Source: DASXUG01 sp964620425
GTDB lineage: Bacteria > Pseudomonadota > Gammaproteobacteria > Burkholderiales > Methylophilaceae
Assembly (NCBI GenBank): GCA_964620425.1
Contig: CAZUGV010000001.1
Location: 248,001 to 312,000, forward strand
Length of the DNA stretch: 64,000 nt
Reading direction: 5' to 3'
Shown one piece after another: positions 15,921-25,248 of the stretch. How positions within the stretch are numbered: the first letter of the stretch is position 1; the number at the start of each line of letters is the position of its first letter. The notes under the pieces were generated by a model. The model saw only the letters and a list, made by a program, of their open reading frames with translations. It was not told the origin of the DNA and searched no databases. Made by a program: the position numbers and the translations under genes.

Positions 15921-18079
15921 GATGCTTTACCTACCTTGCCTGTGCGTAATGCGTCGATGACTTGTTCTTTTGCGCCATCGGCGACGATGCGGCCTGAATC
16001 AATCACAATAATGCGGCTCACTAAATCAAAGAGTGAAGAACGATGTGTAATCACCAATAAAGTTTTTTGGCTTGCATCCTCCTTCATACGGGTTTTAATT
16101 AACTCCTCACCTGAGTGATCCATCGCACTAGTGGGTTCATCCAGTAGCAAAATTGGCGGGTCTTGCACCATGGCCCGAGCGATGCCCACCCCTTGCCTTT
16201 GACCACCAGATAAAGTTTCCCCTCGCTCCCCCACCGCCATATCAAAGCCTTTGGGGTGGAGGTTGATAAACTCGTCAATGCCGCCAGCCCGTGCCGCTTT
16301 TAGCACTTGCGCATCGGGGATATGCGGCGCAGAAATGGTAATGTTGTCGCGCATTGAGCCAAAAAACAGATGCGTATCTTGTTGCACATAGCCGATACAA
16401 CGTCTAAGTTCTGCGGGGTCAATTTGGCGTGAATCTATGCCATCAATCAAAATTGAGCCAGAAGTTGGTTGGTACAACCCTAAAATCAGTTTATGAATGG
16501 TGGTTTTGCCAGAGCCCATGCGCCCCAAAAAGGCAACATGCTCCCCTGCATTAATTTTAAAAGATACATTTTTTAACGCACTTACTTCAGAACCAGGGTA
16601 AGTAAAACTCACCTCTTTAAACTCAATATTGCCTCTGAATGTCGGGCGAGATAAAAAGTTAGAATCAACAGGTCGCTCCACTGGCTTGTTCATGATGCCT
16701 TCTAGCGAAGTCAGCGCGGTTGCAGAGTTATGGTATTGCGCCATCAACCCAGCTGACTGTGCAATCGGGCTTAACGCACGCCCTGCTAACATGGTGCAGG
16801 CAATCAAACCACCCATGGTCAACTCACCTTTAACCACCAAATATACGCCAAGCAACACCAACACCACATTGACCACTTGCTGAATCGCCATCGCGCCGTT
16901 ATTTATTGAGTAAGTCAGCATTTTCAGCTTACCGCTCACTTCGGTGAGGAATTTCGAGCTTTTCTCCCACTTGCTTTGCATCGTGCCCTCTAAGCCAAGT
17001 GCTTTAACCGTCTCAAGGCTCACCAAACTTTCAATCAGTGTGGCATTGCGAATCGCACCCGCGCGAAACATAGTTTCAGACAAATCATGCATTTTGGTTT
17101 GTACGCTAAACGAGTACACCAGAATGACCACTGCGCCTACCAATATAGGCACAATCATGGGCAGGCCAATCCAAGCAATGACGATAATAAAAATCAAGGC
17201 AAACGGAATATCTATCAAAGCAGTAATGGTGGTGGATGTAATAAAATCGCGCACACTTTCGAATGAGCGCAAATTAGATGCAAATGAGCCCACTGAATTG
17301 GGGCGCTCCTCTAAGCGAGTCCCCAGCACTTGCTCCATAATTCTGCCTGTAAGTTTGTCATCTACCCGATGGCTCGCCCAATCTAAAAAGTAACCGCGCA
17401 TCGTGCGTAAAGCAAAATCGCCACACACCACCAGCACAATGCCTAACACCATCACCCATAAGGTTTCCATCGACTTATTCGGCACAATGCGGTCATACAC
17501 GTTCATGGTAAAAATAGGCATCGCCAAGGCGAATAAGTTAATCACAAATGCGGCGAGCATAATGTCGCGATAAATCAATTTATTCTCAGCCAATGTGCCC
17601 CAGAACCAATGTTTTAGTTTGACATTACCCACGGTTGGCGCACGATCATCAAACAGAAATTTTGGCTTCACGTAAATGGCGTAGCCTGTATAACGCTGCT
17701 TTAATTCCGCCTCAGGGATACGCACTTCTGCATCACCTAACTCAGGGAAAACCACCCGCGCATTCGCACGCTGTTCATCCCACCCTAAAAACAAACAGGT
17801 TTCTTCATGCTGGAGTAGCAAAATGCAAGGGGTAAATTCTTCCCGAATTGAGCCCAAGCTTTTCTTTAAAGTATTGCTGACCAAGTTTGCGCGTTCCGCC
17901 GCACGCTTCACCAGCATTGGGGTCAAACGCCCCGCCTCGAGTGGCAAGCCTGAAGTCAGCGCATCTTTGGTGATAGCCACACCGTATATACGGCAAATAG
18001 TCATCAGGCTATCTAATAAACTATCGGGAATATATTGCCCTTGCGACGCAGGGTTATTATCAGTAGGTTGTGCGTTCAT
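15917..18079 (-). CDS. Type I secretion ABC transporter (LapB/LssB type)
   Basis: A 720-residue exporter subunit. The N-terminal 140 residues match a C39 peptidase-like domain, but no Cys sits at the catalytic position, so it is a C39-like substrate-docking domain rather than a protease. This is the rule for exporters of RTX adhesins. The membrane domain spans about 165-440. The nucleotide-binding domain has Walker A GRMGSGKTT (about 519-527), signature LSGGQRQGV (about 623) and Walker B ILLLDEPT (about 641). It is the first gene of a minus-strand run with the fusion protein, the LuxR regulator and, after a gap, the adhesin. The TolC-type partner is not in the window. Confidence 0.92.
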   Translation of the reverse strand: MNAQPTDNNPASQGQYIPDSLLDSLMTICRIYGVAITKDALTSGLPLEAGRLTPMLVKRAAERANLVSNTLKKSLGSIREEFTPCILLLQHEETCLFLGWDEQRANARVVFPELGDAEVRIPEAELKQRYTGYAIYVKPKFLFDDRAPTVGNVKLKHWFWGTLAENKLIYRDIMLAAFVINLFALAMPIFTMNVYDRIVPNKSMETLWVMVLGIVLVVCGDFALRTMRGYFLDWASHRVDDKLTGRIMEQVLGTRLEERPNSVGSFASNLRSFESVRDFITSTTITALIDIPFALIFIIVIAWIGLPMIVPILVGAVVILVYSFSVQTKMHDLSETMFRAGAIRNATLIESLVSLETVKALGLEGTMQSKWEKSSKFLTEVSGKLKMLTYSINNGAMAIQQVVNVVLVLLGVYLVVKGELTMGGLIACTMLAGRALSPIAQSAGLMAQYHNSATALTSLEGIMNKPVERPVDSNFLSRPTFRGNIEFKEVSFTYPGSEVSALKNVSFKINAGEHVAFLGRMGSGKTTIHKLILGLYQPTSGSILIDGIDSRQIDPAELRRCIGYVQQDTHLFFGSMRDNITISAPHIPDAQVLKAARAGGIDEFINLHPKGFDMAVGERGETLSGGQRQGVGIARAMVQDPPILLLDEPTSAMDHSGEELIKTRMKEDASQKTLLVITHRSSLFDLVSRIIVIDSGRIVADGAKEQVIDALRTGKVGKAS

Positions 18080-18517
18080 TTTTATCCATTTTATTTTGCA
18101 GAATATATAATTAGCAACATGCTAACCAAATACTAACCAATGATTTGTAGCCGCAATACAAAGAAAAGCGCTAAAAAAATAGCCCTGCTTTGGATTTGAC
18201 TTGGTCGTACCACTTGGCCATTTGACTTGATTTTGACGATATCAATTGATATTAGCATCTTTAAAAAAACCACATCAGAGCCACCAACAATCCATTGACA
18301 AAAATTGCCGTCAGTGAGAAAGTTTTCCGCCAACTATACTGCGCATCACACAAACATTTAAAACTGCTTCATATTAATAGATATAACTCTAAATGCCACC
18401 TTTGCAAACGTAAAAAAACTGTTAAATGTGGCACTATTTGTCTGAAGTCAAATGCTTATCGGATATCATAACTAAGGTATCATCCCCGATTTATTAAACT
18501 TCACAGAGGAGACTTCA
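18080..18517. promoter_or_regulatory. Divergent promoter region between the secretion operon and aqpZ
   Basis: 438 non-coding bases between divergent genes; promoters for both sides must lie here or nearby. Visible structure: a perfect 14-base palindrome ATATCAATTGATAT (18239-18252), two direct copies of TTTGACTTG (18195-18203 and 18221-18229, 26 bases apart), and TTGACA at 18294. No pair of -35 and -10 boxes with proper spacing was convincing. The aqpZ start is preceded by a clear GAGGAG ribosome site. No small gene was supported. Confidence 0.4.
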
Positions 18518-19210
18518 ATGTCATTAACAAAACGTTCAATTGCAGAACTTATCGGCACTTTTTGGCTAGTGCTAGGCGGCTGCGGAAGCGCTGTATTAGC
18601 AGCTGGCATCCCAGAGTTAGGTTTGGGTTATTTAGGCGTTTCATTTGCATTCGGCCTGACTGTTGTCACAATGGCATACGCAATTGGACATATCTCAGGT
18701 TGCCATTTAAACCCTGCGGTATCCATCGGCTTAGTTGCTGGTGGTCGATTTAAAGCGGCTGAATTACTTCACTATATTATTGCCCAAGTATTAGGTGCAA
18801 TTTTGGCAGCCGCTGTTATTTACTGTATCGCTAGCGGTCAAGAAGGTTACACATTAGGCGGCTTTGCCTCAAACGGTTATGGAGAGGCCTCTCCACATGG
18901 TTACGCATTACATGCTGCATTTGTTTGTGAAGTAGTCATGACCGCTTTCTTCTTATTTATCATCATGGGAGCAACAGATAGTCGCGCACCAGCCGCACTA
19001 GCACCATTGGCGATTGGCTTAACATTAGCGTTGATTCATATGATTAGCATCCCTGTTACCAATACCTCAGTAAACCCTGCACGTAGCACCAGCCAAGCCT
19101 TATTTGCTGGCGGCATCTACTTACAACAACTTTGGTTGTTCTGGGTTGCGCCAATTCTAGGGGCTGTGATTGGTGCATTAGTGTATAACTTTGTGGCTAA
19201 AAAAGACTAA
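18518..19210 (+). CDS. aqpZ: Aquaporin Z
   Basis: A 230-residue MIP-family channel with six membrane spans and two half-helices carrying the NPA signatures: HLNPAVSIG near residue 67 and VNPARST near residue 188. The Arg after the second NPA is present. The selectivity residues and the N-terminal start (KRSIAELIGTFWLVLGGCGSAV) closely match the water-specific AqpZ group rather than glycerol facilitators. It mediates rapid water flow across the inner membrane during osmotic shifts. The gene is monocistronic: a divergent region lies upstream and a strong terminator follows. Confidence 0.95.
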   Translation: MSLTKRSIAELIGTFWLVLGGCGSAVLAAGIPELGLGYLGVSFAFGLTVVTMAYAIGHISGCHLNPAVSIGLVAGGRFKAAELLHYIIAQVLGAILAAAVIYCIASGQEGYTLGGFASNGYGEASPHGYALHAAFVCEVVMTAFFLFIIMGATDSRAPAALAPLAIGLTLALIHMISIPVTNTSVNPARSTSQALFAGGIYLQQLWLFWVAPILGAVIGALVYNFVAKKD

Positions 19211-19232
19211 GCTCCCCCCACTTCTCAAATCC

Positions 19233-19270
19233 CACCCACTCAACTCGCATAGGGTTAAGTGGGTGTTTTT
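19233..19270 (+). terminator. Rho-independent terminator after aqpZ
   Basis: CACCCACTCAAC (19233-19244) pairs with GTTAAGTGGGTG (19254-19265) with one mismatch, followed by five T. It lies 23 bases after the aqpZ stop. Confidence 0.85.
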
Positions 19271-19305
19271 ATTTCTGCTTTATACTTCTGATTTATAATG
19301 GCCGC

Positions 19306-20022
19306 ATGGCTAAAAAACTTGATCTAGAACGAATATTGCACAAACAAGGCTTTGGCTCACGCAAGCTTTGCCGCATTATGATTATCAACGAAGAAATCAC
19401 CGTTAATGGTGAGCTTTGTGATGACCCAAACGCACAGTTTGAACTTGATAATTTAATTTATACAGTCAAAGGCGAGCCGTGGGAATATCGCGAAAATTCT
19501 TATCTGATGATGCACAAGCCCAGCAACTACGAGTGCTCGCATAAAACGCAACACCACCCCACCATCTACAGCCTGCTGCCCTTCCCGCTGGTAGAAAGAG
19601 GGGTGCAATGCATCGGCAGGCTAGATGAAGACACCACAGGGCTGATTTTAATTTCAAATGATGGCCAGTTTATCCACCGAATGAGCTCGCCCAAACACAA
19701 AGTGCCGAAAGTGTATGAAGTCACCTGCAAACACCCCGTAAGCGATGAACAAATCGCCCATATCTTAAGCGGTGTGCAGCTTGTTGACGAAACCGAACCC
19801 ATTGCCGCACTGGCTTGTGAGCGGATTAGTGAAAACATCATCCATATGACGCTAGCAGAAGGCAAATACCACCAAGTCAAACGCATGGTTGCCGCCATTA
19901 GCAATCGTGTGGAATATTTAAAACGTATTCAAATTGGTGAGCTAGTGTTGCCGCAAGATTTGGCGGTGGGGGAATGGCGGTGGTTGAGTGGTGAGGATAT
20001 GCGTCAGCTAGAAAGAGCCTAG
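19306..20022 (+). CDS. rsuA: 16S rRNA pseudouridine(516) synthase RsuA
   Basis: A 238-residue pseudouridine synthase of the RsuA/RluB family. An N-terminal S4 RNA-binding domain (residues 1-60: LERILHKQGFGSRKLCRIMI and EEITVNG) precedes the catalytic domain. The catalytic Asp lies in GRLDEDTTGLILISNDG. The typical ending KYHQVKRMVAAISNRVEYLKRIQIG is present. It should convert U516 of 16S rRNA to pseudouridine in the cytoplasm. A perfect TATAAT (19294-19299) ends only six bases before the ATG and no Shine-Dalgarno sequence is visible, so the message could be leaderless. Confidence 0.88.
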   Translation: MAKKLDLERILHKQGFGSRKLCRIMIINEEITVNGELCDDPNAQFELDNLIYTVKGEPWEYRENSYLMMHKPSNYECSHKTQHHPTIYSLLPFPLVERGVQCIGRLDEDTTGLILISNDGQFIHRMSSPKHKVPKVYEVTCKHPVSDEQIAHILSGVQLVDETEPIAALACERISENIIHMTLAEGKYHQVKRMVAAISNRVEYLKRIQIGELVLPQDLAVGEWRWLSGEDMRQLERA

Positions 20023-20094
20023 GTTTTGAAAAACGGTTTATTTTGCACAGCCTACGCTTGTTGCCCCCACTAATTCAGAACAGGAAAAACTGAA

Positions 20095-20778
20095 ATGCCT
20101 TGGATATTTGCGTACTTAATTTTATTAATCATCATCATTCTTGCTTTTGTAGTTGCCTTTAAAGCAGGGGCGACTTGGCGTAGCCGGTTTATAAGCTGGT
20201 TTTTCTTATTTTTGCCTGTTGCGTTATTTATGTGGGATTACCCAGTGGTTTATTACCGACATATACAAGATTGCAAAGCAGAAGGTGGATTAAAGGTATT
20301 GATACAACCAGACAAAGTGGACAGAGTTCAGTTTGACCCTGCGTCATATTCAGGTAAAAGTGCCGACGAAAGTATATTGAGAGGCTACTATCCACGGCTT
20401 AAATTAGTTGAAACAGGTGTAGAGCGTTATGACAATGGACGCAAAGTGTATGACTATTTTGCCACTAGTGTAGTTAAAACCACAGATGATATTTATAAAA
20501 GTGATTGGACATATAACAAGACGCCCATTTCGCATTTGAGCGAAGGTATGTTTGTGATTTCCATGCATACCGAGTATGACGAATCTTTGCATCGTAGCAA
20601 AGAGGAGTGGCGCTTAGCTCGTGATGGAAAGCTATATGCTAAACAGACGGATTTTGTGCATGGTTGGCCAAAGATCCAATATCCAGACGCGACTCCCGCG
20701 TGGACTTGTGATGAGAATCGGTTTTCAGATAGTAATCCTGACCCTTATAGTAAGTTAATGAATTTAGTTTTGAGATGA
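20095..20778 (+). CDS. Hypothetical membrane-anchored protein (227 aa)
   Basis: I do not recognise this protein. It has two N-terminal hydrophobic segments (about residues 3-23 and 31-50) separated by GATWRSR, then a soluble domain of about 170 residues. The domain contains a DCKAEGGLKVL segment, several Tyr-rich strands and WTCDENRF near the end. Two Cys residues (about 62 and 208) could form a disulfide if the domain is periplasmic. It follows rsuA by 72 bases on the same strand. No signal of transfer or truncation was seen. Confidence 0.6.
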   Translation: MPWIFAYLILLIIIILAFVVAFKAGATWRSRFISWFFLFLPVALFMWDYPVVYYRHIQDCKAEGGLKVLIQPDKVDRVQFDPASYSGKSADESILRGYYPRLKLVETGVERYDNGRKVYDYFATSVVKTTDDIYKSDWTYNKTPISHLSEGMFVISMHTEYDESLHRSKEEWRLARDGKLYAKQTDFVHGWPKIQYPDATPAWTCDENRFSDSNPDPYSKLMNLVLR

Positions 20779-20852
20779 CTTTATAGAGCCAAGTTGCGTT
20801 GGCAGATTCTGCCCACGCGTAAACGACTTCGCAAATTACTAAGGTGTCAAAC

Positions 20853-21209
20853 ATGAACGAGCCACTCATTAAAATACAAGCACATCTCTTTATCCGCCAA
20901 AAAATCACCAAGCAATTTATCGTCACTTTTATACTGTTTTGGTTACTCATGCTACTTGCCATTTTCGGCAACCGCTTTATTCCAAACTTTGAAGCCAACC
21001 ATTATTTTCTGATTGTGTTTACCCTTATTTGGCTCCTCATCATTGGTTTTTTTATCATGACTTTTCGCACACTAAGCCATGTAAACTGCCCGATTTGCCG
21101 CACAAAAACGAATACATCAAGCACACACCCCAAGTTGCCAGATCAATATTCCGCATACTGTAAATCATGTAATATTTTGTGGGATTTAGGCATCGGCAAA
21201 GGCGATTAA
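20853..21209 (+). CDS. Hypothetical small membrane protein with C-terminal zinc-ribbon-like Cys pairs
   Basis: 118 residues; not recognised. Two membrane spans (about 22-42 and 52-75) are followed by a short cytoplasmic tail with CPIC and CKSC pairs about 25 residues apart, the spacing of a small zinc ribbon. A GTG at 20844 is also in frame, but AAGGTG (20841-20846) sits six bases before the ATG at 20853 and serves as its ribosome site, so the ATG is preferred. It follows the 227-residue hypothetical gene by 74 bases on the same strand. Confidence 0.6.
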   Translation: MNEPLIKIQAHLFIRQKITKQFIVTFILFWLLMLLAIFGNRFIPNFEANHYFLIVFTLIWLLIIGFFIMTFRTLSHVNCPICRTKTNTSSTHPKLPDQYSAYCKSCNILWDLGIGKGD

Positions 21210-21317
21210 AAGCAAGCCATCTCGCCAAAATCGTCACCTTAAATTCACTCCAGCTAGCCCCTTAAAGCAATCAACCATTACAATCGTACTAAATCTATTT
21301 TTAAGAAAACTTGAATA

Positions 21318-21665
21318 ATGATCGACGGGCTAGTACAAATTTTAATCTGGCAAGGGTTGGGCGAGTTAATCTCCAAATTCTTTATCCCTGACATTCCAGG
21401 CCCTGTAATTGGTTTGCTGTTATTGCTCGCCTTTTTGGTGTTTAAAGGTGAAGTTAATCAACCGCTTGGCATGGTGGCGGATACTTTTCGCCAGCACTTA
21501 GGTTTATTGTTTGTGCCTGCCTCAGTGGGTGTCATTTTATTTCTGCCAGACCTTAAAACCCATGCCTTAGCAGTCACTCTGGCATTGTTAGTTAGCGTAG
21601 TGCTGAGCATTGCTGTGAGTGCTTTAGTACTCAAGTTTTTCTGGAAAGCCACTCATGACGAATAA
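21318..21665 (+). CDS. CidA/LrgA family holin-like protein
   Basis: A 115-residue inner-membrane protein with four predicted spans. It carries the family opening LISKFFIPDIPGPVIGLLLLL and LGLLFVPASVGVI. CidA/LrgA proteins are holin-like and affect murein hydrolase export, lysis or metabolite export; recent work on plant and bacterial LrgAB homologues favours transport of small organic acids. It overlaps the following LrgB-type gene by 11 bases, so the two are translated from one message and probably form a complex. Confidence 0.85.
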   Translation: MIDGLVQILIWQGLGELISKFFIPDIPGPVIGLLLLLAFLVFKGEVNQPLGMVADTFRQHLGLLFVPASVGVILFLPDLKTHALAVTLALLVSVVLSIAVSALVLKFFWKATHDE

Positions 21666-22386
21666 CCGTTTACCGATCTCTGAAATTTGGGTGTACCTTT
21701 CTGGCGACCCGTTATTTGCGCTTGTGCTCACTTTAGCCACTTACCAATTGGGCTATATTATTTACGTTAAAGTCAATCGCCACCCTGTATTTAACCCTGT
21801 TGCTATTTCGGTGTTGCTGGTGACTTTTGTGATTTCATTTATCCATATGCCGTATGCAAAATATTTTGAGGGCGCGCAGTTTGTCCACTTTCTATTGGGG
21901 ACTGCCACAGTGGCGTTAGCCGTGCCTATTTATCGTGGGTTTAACGATTTAAAAGGCAAGCTATTCCCCATCACACTGGCATTAACAATCGGCAGTGCGG
22001 TGTCTATTTTTGTGGGCGTGATGATTGCCAAAACAATGGGCGCTGGCAGCAATATTGTCGGCAGCATGTATGCAAAATCTGTCACCGCGCCCATCGCCAT
22101 GGGCATTGCCGAGCGCATTCATGTGTCACCCACACTCACTGCCGTATTTACCGTGATTACGGGCATGTTAGGTTCTATCTTAGCGCCCTATATTTTTAAC
22201 GCGCTGAATATCAAACCTTGGTGGATGCGCGGCACAGCCATTGGCGTGGGCGCGCATGGCTTGGGCATTACCCGTGCATTTAGCATTAATGATGAAGCGG
22301 GTACATACGCAAGCATGGCGATGGGGTTAAACGGGGTGTTGAGCGCAGTGTTATTGCCTTTTATTATTGGGTACATTCGGGCTTAA
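21655..22386 (+). CDS. LrgB/CidB family membrane protein
   Basis: A 243-residue integral membrane protein with about seven to eight spans. LrgB family landmarks are clear: FLLGTATVALAVPIYRG, KSVTAPIAMGIAERI, TGMLGSILAPYIFNAL, and RGTAIGVGAHGLGITRAF. It is the partner of the upstream LrgA-type protein, with an 11-base overlap. The pair may export glycolate/pyruvate-type acids or modulate lysis; the sequence cannot decide. Nothing is missing compared with the usual length of about 230 residues. Confidence 0.88.
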   Translation: MTNNRLPISEIWVYLSGDPLFALVLTLATYQLGYIIYVKVNRHPVFNPVAISVLLVTFVISFIHMPYAKYFEGAQFVHFLLGTATVALAVPIYRGFNDLKGKLFPITLALTIGSAVSIFVGVMIAKTMGAGSNIVGSMYAKSVTAPIAMGIAERIHVSPTLTAVFTVITGMLGSILAPYIFNALNIKPWWMRGTAIGVGAHGLGITRAFSINDEAGTYASMAMGLNGVLSAVLLPFIIGYIRA

Positions 22387-22420
22387 GCAGAATTACGCTC
22401 GCTTTATTTCCACACCCCTG

Positions 22421-22555
22421 TACAATGCACCCACCCGACACCTTACCAATCAGTGTCGCGGTTCTTGAGAATCTCTCAGTCACTCTGACACTTAACGCGT
22501 CTGCCTCGATTGGTGTTGCAAGCTAGCAACTGGCCGTCGTAGGAAAAACACTTAC
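22421..22555 (+). promoter_or_regulatory. Long structured leader of the rhlE-type helicase gene
   Basis: TACAAT (22421-22426) is a plausible -10 box, giving a leader of about 120 bases. The leader can fold: AGTGTC (22452-22457) pairs with GACACT (22487-22492) around an inner GAGA/TCTC dyad, and GTTGC (22515-22519) pairs with GCAAC (22526-22530) shortly before the start codon. Leaders of DEAD-box helicase genes are often used for autoregulation or cold response; here that is inference. Confidence 0.35.
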
Positions 22556-24112
<1,557 letters not shown>

Positions 24113-24172
24113 GAGTTGGTGATGTGTTCACATTCGGCGACTTGCAACTAGCACTTGGATATCTGACTTTTT

Positions 24173-24231
24173 GAAGCCCAACGGTAAAGGGGCGTTGGAT
24201 GATTCTGTTGGGCTTCATTCTTAAGCCCAAC
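24173..24231 (+). repeat. REP-like palindromic repeat, copy 1
   Basis: GAAGCCCAAC (24173-24182) is followed 24 bases later by a 25-base hairpin: GTTGGGCTT, seven bases, AAGCCCAAC (24207-24231). The same architecture recurs in inverted orientation at about 25169-25227, on the other side of the mgtC-like gene. Confidence 0.7.
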
Positions 24232-24302
24232 CTAGCTAAACATACACTTATCGGTTCACATCCAGTAAAATTACACTCAATAATCAACTCTGAAAACATC
24301 CT

Positions 24303-25025
24303 ATGCAATTAGAAGCGGTTAGTAATATCAATCTTGTCTCACTAGTGGATAGCAGCATTAGCCTAGGAGTAGCATTTTTGTTTGGAGGCTTAATTGGATT
24401 AGAACGCCAATATAGACAGCGGACAGCAGGGTTAAGAACCAACATACTAGTAGCGGTAGGGGCTGCAATTTTTGTGGATATGGGCAACCGCCTCGGTGGT
24501 CACGAAGGCGCAACCCATATCAGTGCATACGTTGTTTCAGGTATCGGCTTTCTTGGAGCCGGGGTAATTATGCGCGAAGATGGCAATATACGCGGCTTAA
24601 ACACGGCCGCTACCCTTTGGGGTTCAGCTGCCGTTGGAGCCTGTGCTGGGGCAGATTTGGTATTAGAAGCGTTGCTGGGTACTATTTCCGTTCTGTCTGC
24701 AAACACCCTACTTAGACCCATCGTAAATAGCATTAACCGCAAACCACTTAATCTAGCATCTGTCGAAGTGACCAATACTGTTTACATTATTGCCAATAGA
24801 AATCGTCAAAAGGAAGTGCTAAGTCTTATTGAAAGTGCCCTCGAACATAATCATTATCCAATTCGTGACTTATCGGTGCATGCTTTTGGTGAGCATGAAG
24901 TTGAAATTGAAGCCATTCTCGCAGCAACTTCGGTGGATAGTGCCAAGCTTGATTTATTAGTGCAAAATATTGCTGCACTACCTATTGTCACTCAAGCGTT
25001 TTGGAGTCCAAGCACTATAGATTAG
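24303..25025 (+). CDS. MgtC/SapB family membrane protein
   Basis: A 240-residue protein with an N-terminal membrane domain of about five spans. It carries the MgtC signature (FLFGGLIGLERQYRQRTAGLRTNILVAVGAA, then VSGIGFLGAGVIMREDG, GLNTAATLWGSAAVGACAG). The C-terminal domain (about 155-238) has an ACT-like pattern. MgtC proteins modulate F-type ATPase, magnesium adaptation and virulence in some species; in environmental bacteria the role is unclear. There is no magnesium transporter gene beside it. Its flanks carry the two inverted copies of a palindromic repeat. Confidence 0.88.
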   Translation: MQLEAVSNINLVSLVDSSISLGVAFLFGGLIGLERQYRQRTAGLRTNILVAVGAAIFVDMGNRLGGHEGATHISAYVVSGIGFLGAGVIMREDGNIRGLNTAATLWGSAAVGACAGADLVLEALLGTISVLSANTLLRPIVNSINRKPLNLASVEVTNTVYIIANRNRQKEVLSLIESALEHNHYPIRDLSVHAFGEHEVEIEAILAATSVDSAKLDLLVQNIAALPIVTQAFWSPSTID

Positions 25026-25168
25026 CACGCGTACAAGTGCGGATTAACTTGCGTAATCCGCCGTATGAAAATCTCCTTTTCGGCGCAATAAGATGCGCTA
25101 TTGACCCTCTACTGACTGGCATTCTTCGGCTACTCTAATCTCACCGCCTTCCACCCTCACCCCAGCAC

Positions 25169-25227
25169 GTTGGGCTGAAGAATTAAGCCCAACACACCTT
25201 GTGACTTACGCTAAACTTTGGGCTTCC
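25169..25227 (-). repeat. REP-like palindromic repeat, copy 2 (inverted)
   Basis: GTTGGGCT, nine bases, AGCCCAAC (25169-25193), followed on the plus strand by TTTGGGCTTC (about 25218-25227). Read on the minus strand it gives GAAGCCCAAA, 23 bases, then the 25-base hairpin, matching copy 1 with two differences in the hairpin. It lies between the convergent mgtC-like and kup genes and may also act as a transcription barrier. Confidence 0.65.
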
Positions 25228-25248
25228 TAATGTCAGCCCACCCGCTTG

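Noticed and set aside
24173..25227. Paired repeats around mgtC as insertion-sequence ends.
   Set aside because: There is no transposase frame between them; the only gene is mgtC-like, and target-site duplications were not seen. Kept as REP-like repeats only.
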